Positions 58,123-64,000 of a DNA stretch of 64,000 nucleotides are shown here, in pieces. The DNA comes from Heteroscillospira sp050943935 (GTDB taxonomy: Bacteria; Bacillota; Clostridia; Oscillospirales; Oscillospiraceae): the NCBI GenBank assembly GCA_050943935.1, contig JBMNQC010000004.1:114640-178639 (forward strand), given 5' to 3'. A program made the position numbers and the translations under genes. How positions within the stretch are numbered: position 1 is the first letter of the stretch; each line of letters opens with the position of its first letter. The notes under the pieces are model-generated. The model did no database searches and was not told the DNA's origin. It saw only the letters and a list, made by a program, of their open reading frames with translations.

Positions 58123-59631
58123 TTAGTTTGCAGCCTTGGCGGCCTTCTTTTCCTTCCAGGCGCCGTACAGGGAGTTGGCCATGAAGAAAACAGAGAGGAT
58201 GACAAACACGCAGGCCACAGGACGGGTGATGAATATGCTCCAGTCGTTGTGGCTGGCACGCAGGGCCATGCGCACCTCGCGCTCGAACATGGTGCCCAGC
58301 ACCAGGCCCAGAACAGCGGGAGCCATGGGGAAGCCGCCGCGGGTCATCATGTAGCCCAGGAATCCCAGGACTATGGTGATGGCTACATCGAACATATTGT
58401 TGCGCAGGGCGAAGGAGCCCACCAGGGACAGAATTACCAGAGAGGCGTTCAGATAGTTGGTGGGGACGTTCAGAACCATGACGAACAGCTTCATACCCAC
58501 CAGCTGGATGACGACCATCAGGATGGTGGCGATGAACATGGTGGTGAAAATACCGATGACAACGTCCATGTGCTCGCTGAACAGCAGAGCGCCGGGGGTC
58601 AGGCCCTGAATCATCAGGCCGCCGATGAGAACGGAGGTAACTGCGTCACCGGGAATACCCAGAGTGAGCAGAGGCACCATGGCGCCGCCGCAGCAGCCGT
58701 TGTTGGCGGCCTCAGAGGCAATAACGCCGTTGTAGTTGCCCTGGCCGAAGCTGTCGGGATCCTTGGAGAAGCGCTTGGCCTGGTCGTAGGACAGGAAAGC
58801 GGCGATATTGGCGCCGGCTGCGGGGATAATACCCACGGCGGTGCCTATAAGGCTGGAGCGCATGATGTTCCACTTGGCATCCCAGAACTCCTTGAAGGGG
58901 GGGATGAAGTTCTTAAGGCGCAGGTCGTCCACGCGGCGGGCGGCGGCGCGGTCGCTGCTCTCGGCAACGCTGGAGAGGATCTCGGGGATGGAGTAGAAAC
59001 CAATCAGGGCGGGCAGCAGGTTGATGCCGCTCATGAGGTTAACATTGTGGAAGGTGAAGCGGAGCTCGCCCCAGATGGGGTCAACGCCCACAAAGGACAT
59101 GGCCAGTCCGAGGCAGCCGGCCACCAGGCCCTTGGCCAGGTTCTTGCCGGAGACCGCGGCTATAATAGTCAGGCCGAACAGAGCAAGGGAGGCGTACTCG
59201 GGAGCGGAGAAGCTGGTGCAGAGAGATGCAAGAGCGGGAGCCGCAATAACGAGAACCAGCCAGCTTATAAGGCTGCCGGCGCCGGATGCGAATACCGCCC
59301 AGCCCAGAGCGCTGGCCGCCTTGCCCTTCTGGGCCATGGGATAACCGTCAAGAGTAGTGACGACTGCGGAGGGGGTGCCGGGGATGTTCAGCAGAACGGC
59401 GGGAACTGCGCCGCCGGCCATGCCGCCCACATAGCAGCCTATCATCATGCCTATAGCAGGCACGGGGTCCAGAGTAAAGGTCAGGGGGATGAGAAGGGCA
59501 ATACCCATGGAAGCGGTCAGTCCGGGCAGAGAGCCAAAGACCAGACCCATAAAGGTTCCCACAAAGACCAGCACAAGGGTCAGGGGATCGGTGATGGTAC
59601 CAATGATACCGGAAATATATACTTCAGCCAT
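58123..59631 (-). CDS. tctA: Tripartite tricarboxylate transporter, large membrane subunit (copy 2)
   Basis: 502 residues, about 11 membrane segments, with GGAVPAVLLNIPGTPSAVVT and the following GYPMAQKGKAASALG. It is closely similar to copy 1 along its whole length, with the most variation in the cytoplasmic segment around DRAAARRVDDLRLKNF. ATG 59631 follows GAAAGGAGT. It is third in the order tctC-tctB-tctA. Confidence 0.94.
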   Translation of the reverse strand: MAEVYISGIIGTITDPLTLVLVFVGTFMGLVFGSLPGLTASMGIALLIPLTFTLDPVPAIGMMIGCYVGGMAGGAVPAVLLNIPGTPSAVVTTLDGYPMAQKGKAASALGWAVFASGAGSLISWLVLVIAAPALASLCTSFSAPEYASLALFGLTIIAAVSGKNLAKGLVAGCLGLAMSFVGVDPIWGELRFTFHNVNLMSGINLLPALIGFYSIPEILSSVAESSDRAAARRVDDLRLKNFIPPFKEFWDAKWNIMRSSLIGTAVGIIPAAGANIAAFLSYDQAKRFSKDPDSFGQGNYNGVIASEAANNGCCGGAMVPLLTLGIPGDAVTSVLIGGLMIQGLTPGALLFSEHMDVVIGIFTTMFIATILMVVIQLVGMKLFVMVLNVPTNYLNASLVILSLVGSFALRNNMFDVAITIVLGFLGYMMTRGGFPMAPAVLGLVLGTMFEREVRMALRASHNDWSIFITRPVACVFVILSVFFMANSLYGAWKEKKAAKAAN

Positions 59632-59649
59632 TATTCCTGACTCCTTTCA

Positions 59650-60153
59650 TTAAAATCCGCGGAGCATATCCATAAGCGGATCCGGGAACGCAACTTTAAA
59701 CATCATGCCGAAAACCACATACATGAGTACGCAGGCGCAGACGGCAATGAGCAGAGTGAGCCAAAAGGGACGTTTGCGATCCAGCATGTAGGCCTCAGCC
59801 AGGAAGAAGAGCAGGGTGCTTGCAGTAAAGCCGATAACATTCCAGAGAGCGGCATAGACGCAGATGAAAATAAAGGTCAGCACGCTCTTGCGGGGAATGA
59901 ATGACACCTTTTCCGCATTGGGGTCCTTGGGGTTCTTCTTGAACCACATGAGGTTCATCACCACAAGGTAGGTGCACAGCAGAATGATAACGATATACAT
60001 TGCTCTGGGGAAGGCCATTGACGACATACTGCCATCAGTAGTCGGCATGCCGGTGGTCTGTGCTACATAAATCATGTAGATGGAGACCAGGATAAAAAAC
60101 ACGGAAACAGCAAGTTCCAGTATCTTGTTGTTTCTCTGCTTGTTATTTGCCAT
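59650..60153 (-). CDS. tctB: Tripartite tricarboxylate transporter, small membrane subunit (copy 2)
   Basis: 167 residues, four hydrophobic segments, same length as copy 1 and the same end (FPDPLMDMLRGF). ATG 60153 follows GGAGGTTT. It ends 18 bases before tctA2, exactly as in cluster 1. Confidence 0.9.
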   Translation of the reverse strand: MANNKQRNNKILELAVSVFFILVSIYMIYVAQTTGMPTTDGSMSSMAFPRAMYIVIILLCTYLVVMNLMWFKKNPKDPNAEKVSFIPRKSVLTFIFICVYAALWNVIGFTASTLLFFLAEAYMLDRKRPFWLTLLIAVCACVLMYVVFGMMFKVAFPDPLMDMLRGF

Positions 60154-60240
60154 ATAAACCTCCGTGCGCGGGTGCGCATTTCTATTTCTGATGCCTCCCG
60201 CCTGATGGAGGAGGCGTTAATTAATTTAACGCTCAAAAGT

Positions 60241-60276
60241 AAGGAGGGGTCAGAGCCGGAGCCCCGACCCCTCGGG
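60241..60276 (-). promoter_or_regulatory. Intercistronic hairpin between tctC2 and tctB2
   Basis: Minus strand arms GAGGGGTC and GACCCCTCC with a long loop; position equals the hairpin in cluster 1. Confidence 0.55.
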
Positions 60277-60306
60277 TAATTGCGTAAGCTTGTGTCAGTT
60301 GTTAAC

Positions 60307-61404
60307 TTAAGCGGTGAAAACCTTCTCAGCCAGAACCTGAGCGCCGGCGAACAGGGTGTCAACAACATAGGTGTCCAGCTCGGAGCCGTGCAGGCCGGGA
60401 GCCTCGAAGCCGCCGGCGGCTGCCAGGGCCTGGAACTCCTCGGACTGAGTGGCATTGTAGAGCATCTCAGACAGAGCGGTCTTTATCTCGGGATCCAGAC
60501 CAGCGGGAGCCAGAGCGAAGCAGACGGTCTGAGCAACATCGCCGTAGGGGAAGACATCGAGATCATACTCAGCAAAGGTGGGGACATCGGGGAAAGCCTC
60601 AAGGCGCTCCTCGGTGAAGGTGCCGATGATGACCAGCTCGCCGGACTTGATCTGGCTCATGCAGCTGTTGGGCTTCAGAACGCCGGCAGCGCAGTGGCCG
60701 CCCAGGAGCTCGGTGACAACACGGGCGTCGCCGTCGGAGTAAGGAGTCAGCTGGAAGGTGCCCTCACCCATAGCCATGTCCAGGAACTTGGCGGTAGCCT
60801 GGTTGGTGTTGTTGGTGCCGGGGTTGCCCAGAGTGATGGTGCCGGGGTTGGCCTTAGCGGCATCCAGGTACTTCTCCAGGGTGTCGTAGTCGCCGCCGGC
60901 CTTGGCAACCAGGACCATGGGATCCTTGGAAATCTGGCACAGGAAGTCGGCATCCTCAACCTTGGCCTCCATACGGCCCTGAGCAATCAGGCCCAGATAA
61001 GAGGTGGAACCGAAAGCGATGGTGTAGCCGTCGGGCTTGGAGGTGAGAGCCTGGGTGATACCAACGGCAGAGCCGCCGCCGGCAACGCAGGTGACGATAA
61101 CGTCAACATCATACATCTCCTTGATGACGGGCTGCAGGGTACGGGCCATAACGTCGAAGGCGCCGCCGGCAGCGAAGGGGATGATCAGAGTGATTTCCTT
61201 CTTGGGGAAGCCCTCGGGCCATACGACCTCGTGGGTATCCTCAGCGGGGGTCTCGGGAGCAGTAGACTCGGGAGCAGTAGACTCGGGAGCGGTGGACTCG
61301 GGAGCGGTGGACTCGGGAGCCTTGTTGCCGCCGCCGCAGCCAACCAGCACGGTCAGCATCATGGCAACAGCAAGAATCAGTGCGAGAGTTCTGTTGAGCT
61401 TCAT
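60307..61404 (-). CDS. tctC: Tripartite tricarboxylate transporter, substrate-binding lipoprotein (copy 2)
   Basis: 365 residues with the same lipoprotein signal (LTVLVGC) and a linker of repeated PESTA units. The mature fold (WPEGFPKKEITLIIPFAAGG, LGLIAQGRMEAKVEDADFLC) is nearly identical to copy 1; differences cluster around residues 90-110 (RTLQPVIKEMYDVDVIVTCV). The two proteins probably bind the same or very close substrates. ATG 61404 follows GGAGGAAC. Confidence 0.94.
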   Translation of the reverse strand: MKLNRTLALILAVAMMLTVLVGCGGGNKAPESTAPESTAPESTAPESTAPETPAEDTHEVVWPEGFPKKEITLIIPFAAGGAFDVMARTLQPVIKEMYDVDVIVTCVAGGGSAVGITQALTSKPDGYTIAFGSTSYLGLIAQGRMEAKVEDADFLCQISKDPMVLVAKAGGDYDTLEKYLDAAKANPGTITLGNPGTNNTNQATAKFLDMAMGEGTFQLTPYSDGDARVVTELLGGHCAAGVLKPNSCMSQIKSGELVIIGTFTEERLEAFPDVPTFAEYDLDVFPYGDVAQTVCFALAPAGLDPEIKTALSEMLYNATQSEEFQALAAAGGFEAPGLHGSELDTYVVDTLFAGAQVLAEKVFTA

Positions 61405-61479
61405 TTTAGTTCCTCCATAAATCTTTTTATGAAAACCGCATCTGCGGATTTCTTACGCTTTAACATTGAGTATTGAATA

Positions 61480-61490
61480 TCGTATACAAT
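61480..61490. promoter_or_regulatory. GTATAC-type operator upstream of tctC2
   Basis: TCGTATACAAT with centre GTATAC at 61482-61487, about 80 bases before tctC2, matching the position in cluster 1. Confidence 0.6.
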
Positions 61491-61538
61491 CTCTGTCAAA
61501 GGTGTATCCCCCGCATGTGGGGGGATTTATCAGCACAC

Positions 61539-62216
61539 CTATCGGTTATTCTGGCGGCGGACAAATTCCTTCATCACGCGGCGCTTAGTTCCTTCAATAT
61601 GCTTTTTATAAATTTCTGTGGCCTGTTCCGTATCACCGGAGAGCATGGTGTCTATCATGGCAATGTGCTCACGCTGTGATTCTATGGCGCGGTCCCCATT
61701 CTTCAGGGATATATAGCGGAACATGGAGTTAAGGGCGGATATCTTGGCCGCCACCTCGCTTATAAAGGTGTTGTCGTTGATATCCATTATAAAGTTATGA
61801 AACTCGGTATCCAGAGCTGCATGCTTGTCCAGGCTGATGTCGTTATTCTCAATAAGCTTTGTCATCTCGCAGCGCATATCGTTCATTTTGTCGGTCAGCA
61901 CAGGGTTAAGCTTATGACGGGACTGGACTATTGCACGCTGTTCCAGCAGGGAGCGCAGCTCAAGAACATCAATAATGTACTTCTCATCAAATTCCTTGAC
62001 GAATATGCCGCGGTTGGGGATTATGGTGAGCATTCCGTCTCCGGCCAGTCGATGCAGAGCCTCGCGCACAGGCGAACGGCTTACATTAAAGCGTTGGGCC
62101 AGCTCGGCCTCCTTAAGCTGTTCACCCTCATGGAACACGCGGTTTACTACCTCATGCCGGATTATCTGATATACCTGTTCCTGAATTGTAGAATTTATCA
62201 CGATGGGGCTATCCAA
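61539..62216 (-). CDS. GntR/FadR-type regulator (cluster 2)
   Basis: 225 residues from TTG 62216, which has GGAGG seven bases upstream; an upstream in-frame extension lacks a site. The winged HTH includes ELAQRFNVSRSPVREALHRL and GDGMLTIIPNRGIFVKEF, followed by an FCD domain (LDTEFHNFIMDINDNTFIS). It is clearly related to the cluster 1 regulator but much more diverged than the transporter genes, so the two may answer to different ligands. Confidence 0.92.
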   Translation of the reverse strand: MDSPIVINSTIQEQVYQIIRHEVVNRVFHEGEQLKEAELAQRFNVSRSPVREALHRLAGDGMLTIIPNRGIFVKEFDEKYIIDVLELRSLLEQRAIVQSRHKLNPVLTDKMNDMRCEMTKLIENNDISLDKHAALDTEFHNFIMDINDNTFISEVAAKISALNSMFRYISLKNGDRAIESQREHIAMIDTMLSGDTEQATEIYKKHIEGTKRRVMKEFVRRQNNR

Positions 62217-62277
62217 CTGAGAACCTCCAATCAGTTTGTTGATTGACGCTTGTAACGCAGCTCTCACGCGCTTTTCA

Positions 62278-62296
62278 TTGTCTACAGTATACAATA
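62278..62296. promoter_or_regulatory. GTATAC-type operator upstream of gntR2
   Basis: CAGTATACAATA (centre 62287-62292) next to a half-like TTGTCTACAG, about 70 bases before the regulator; suggests autoregulation. Confidence 0.6.
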
Positions 62297-62371
62297 GCCC
62301 GAGTACAATTCCAAGTCCCAATAGTTAACAAAATTTTAACGAGTATGTAGTCAATCTTGACAAATTATTTT

Positions 62372-63640
62372 TTAATCCTCCGGTACGACGGCAATTCCGT
62401 CGGGCAGGACAACCAAATGGGCGTCCTCTCCCCTGTCGGCATAGGCCATCTCCAGAGCTTTCTCCAGGCTGGGGGCATATTCCATCTTCAGGTCAGCCAC
62501 CATCTGAGCCAGCTCGGGGCGGGTGACCATGATGACCCGGTGCTTCACCAGCACGCGCACCAGCATCTGATACTGCCACTGGTCCACGGGGGTGTCGTTC
62601 TGGGCTACAGAGAGCACATGGTCCAGCATGGCCTGGGCGCTGGGGCAGTCGCGCATGGCGGTGTAGAAGTCATCGCTGCCGCTGCCGTCGGCACACTCGG
62701 AGCACATTATAATAACGCCGTTCTCGGCGGCTACGCCCTCGGCGGTGACTATTCCCTTGACGGCCTGATAGAGGTTCTGGTCCAGGGGAGCGCCGCCGTT
62801 GGTGGAGATGACGATATCGCCCCTGCGCTCGGGCTTTACGCCGCACCAGCGCATGAGCTCGTCACAGCCTGCCCGGTGGGCCTGTATGGCGTCTCCCGCG
62901 AAGGCCGCCACGGTCTTGTGGCTGCCGTCCAGAATAACGTTTACAATATATGCAAGTCCCGCCATCCGGGCGGCGGCTATCATGTCACGGTGGATGGGGT
63001 TGCCGTCCAGCACGCCGCTGCGGGACATTGGGTCGGCCAGGAAGGCGCTGCAGTGGTTGCCCATAACGGTCTGCTTATCGCAGACGCCGGGCAGAATGCT
63101 CTTGCGTCCGCCGGAGAAGCCCGCGAAAAAGTGGGGCTCAATAAAGCCCTCGGCCACGACCAGCTCGGCCTCCTGGGCCACCCGGTCTATAACCAGCTCT
63201 GCGCCGGAGGGCAGAGTGCCTATCTTAACATTGTTGGCGCGGCAGTCATGGACTATTATCTTCTCGTTCTCAAAAATCTCGTCGCCCAGCTTGGCGCGCA
63301 GCTCCTGAGTCTCGGTGAGGCGGTGGCAGCCGGTGGCCACCAGCAGGGTAATATCTATATCGGGGCTTCCCTCCCTAAGTTCAGCCAGCATAAAGGGCAG
63401 AATGTCCTTGCTCGGAACCGGGCGGGTGTGGTCGCTTATTATCACCACGGCGTTTTTCTTGCCCTTCGCCAGCTCGCACAGGCGGGGACTGGCTATGGGG
63501 TTCTCCATGGCCTTCTTCACCAGCTCAGCGCCGGTCATGCCGGGCTGAAGCTCATCTATGCGCGAGATAAGCACCTCATAGTTATCATTCACAGTCTCCA
63601 CAGTCAGGTCGCTGTGGCCGTATTTCACCTTTACACTCAT
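62372..63640 (-). CDS. larA: LarA-family nickel-dependent hydroxyacid racemase
   Basis: 422 residues. LarA motifs are visible: VVIISDHTRPVPSKDILPF, LLVATGCHRLTETQE with its conserved histidine, and PHFFAGFSGGRKSILPG holding the second histidine and the cofactor-binding lysine. LarA racemises lactate with a nickel-pincer nucleotide; relatives act on other 2-hydroxyacids. The cofactor genes larB, larC and larE are not in the window. ATG 63640 follows AGGATATAT. Its link to carboxylate transporters suggests a hydroxyacid such as malate or tartrate, but this is inference. Confidence 0.9.
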   Translation of the reverse strand: MSVKVKYGHSDLTVETVNDNYEVLISRIDELQPGMTGAELVKKAMENPIASPRLCELAKGKKNAVVIISDHTRPVPSKDILPFMLAELREGSPDIDITLLVATGCHRLTETQELRAKLGDEIFENEKIIVHDCRANNVKIGTLPSGAELVIDRVAQEAELVVAEGFIEPHFFAGFSGGRKSILPGVCDKQTVMGNHCSAFLADPMSRSGVLDGNPIHRDMIAAARMAGLAYIVNVILDGSHKTVAAFAGDAIQAHRAGCDELMRWCGVKPERRGDIVISTNGGAPLDQNLYQAVKGIVTAEGVAAENGVIIMCSECADGSGSDDFYTAMRDCPSAQAMLDHVLSVAQNDTPVDQWQYQMLVRVLVKHRVIMVTRPELAQMVADLKMEYAPSLEKALEMAYADRGEDAHLVVLPDGIAVVPED

Positions 63641-63679
63641 AATATATCCTCCCATGCGAAATATCGCGCCGCAAAGCAT

Positions 63680-63691
63680 ATTGTATACAAT
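63680..63691. promoter_or_regulatory. Perfect palindromic operator upstream of larA
   Basis: ATTGTATACAAT, the best copy of the shared site, 40 bases before the larA start. Confidence 0.65.
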
Positions 63692-63853
63692 ATACCGTAT
63701 TTGATTTTATTATAAAGTCATTCCCGCCAAAAGGCAAGGCCAATTTTATTTTCGGCATTTTATGTAAAATATTAGTTAGTTTTTAGCTAAAACAACAAAA
63801 ATCCGCCGCGTAAGACCCGCAGCGGTTCAAGTAAGCAGTATAGCCTCGCAGAG

Positions 63854-64000
63854 TTTTGCCGCCGCAGCGGCAAAATAAACTAAGATCATTTTGTCCGGCG
63901 GCGTGTACGTCGGACAAAATACCGCCCTGCCTGCAAGTGTGCGAAGTGCGCGCGGCAGGCCGCTCCCCCTTCGCGGAAGTGGCAAAGCCACTTCCGCGAA
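63854..64000. repeat. Run of four hairpins at the window end
   Basis: TTTTGCCGC/GCGGCAAAA (63854-63875), ATTTTGTCCG/CGGACAAAAT (63888-63920), GCCTGC/GCAGGC (63929-63960) and TTCGCGGAAGTGGC/GCCACTTCCGCGAA (63970-64000). No coding frame is seen from 63,692 to the end. They share no module with the 11.7-41 kb repeats. Confidence 0.7.

Overview
The window looks like a chromosomal segment of an anaerobic, fairly GC-rich Clostridia member, most likely order Oscillospirales (Oscillospiraceae/Ruminococcaceae). The evidence is Gram-positive ribosome-binding sites, frequent TTG and GTG starts, two T-box leaders, a Firmicutes-type THF riboswitch, an SLH-domain protein with a CsaB pyruvyltransferase, and no respiratory genes. 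The species cannot be named from the sequence alone.

Layout. 1-9.6 kb (mostly minus): a partial SLH protein, hisS behind a T-box, a degenerate methylglyoxal-synthase-like gene, and the elongation cluster U32 peptidase - maf - mreC - mreD - mrdA. 9.7-11.6 kb (plus): a DnaD-domain protein and a DnaC/DnaI-type helicase loader. 11.6-22.5 kb: two small envelope proteins, fumarate hydratase alpha, a candidate plus-strand small RNA, DUF1294, YgiQ, a metallophosphoesterase, a histidine phosphatase-GNAT fusion, a glycosyltransferase, csaB, a purN-like gene and pduL.

23.015-30.606 kb: an integrated mobile element of about 7.6 kb bounded by an 8-bp direct repeat CCTGTTGG. It carries an XRE regulator, a small element protein, a resolvase-type recombinase, a three-gene cargo cassette of unknown function (TM-zinc ribbon protein, 57-aa protein, zinc ribbon-TPR protein), a relaxase remnant, a TnpW-like protein and a large serine recombinase with a broken C-terminus. 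The element splits the transcription terminator of ruvX: joining its two flanks recreates a perfect 13-bp hairpin with a TGTT loop.

30.6-41 kb: folC, a THF riboswitch, folT and ruvX (minus); rpmG-secE-nusG-rplK-rplA (plus); rpmH-rnpA-yidD-yidC-jag-acpP (minus). 41-48.3 kb: a tocopherol-cyclase-like protein, a DUF362/ferredoxin protein, an HtrA-type protease, a GNAT, an XRE-membrane protein, a stand-alone trpB behind a Trp T-box, and tRNA-Leu(UAA). 48.4-53.8 kb: recJ-rel-dtd-metallo-hydrolase in one tight operon. 53.8-63.7 kb: two tandem tripartite tricarboxylate transporter clusters (tctA-tctB-tctC), each with its own GntR regulator, ending in a LarA-family nickel racemase. A GTATAC-centred palindrome lies upstream of both tctC genes, gntR2 and larA, suggesting one hydroxy-/carboxylic-acid uptake and racemisation regulon.

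The spaces between operons hold at least six copies of a long modular, hairpin-rich repeat (about 11.7, 12.9, 22.5, 33.2, 36.4 and 40.2 kb), one of them reversed. All functional statements come from reading translated sequences and motifs by eye; no database search was possible.
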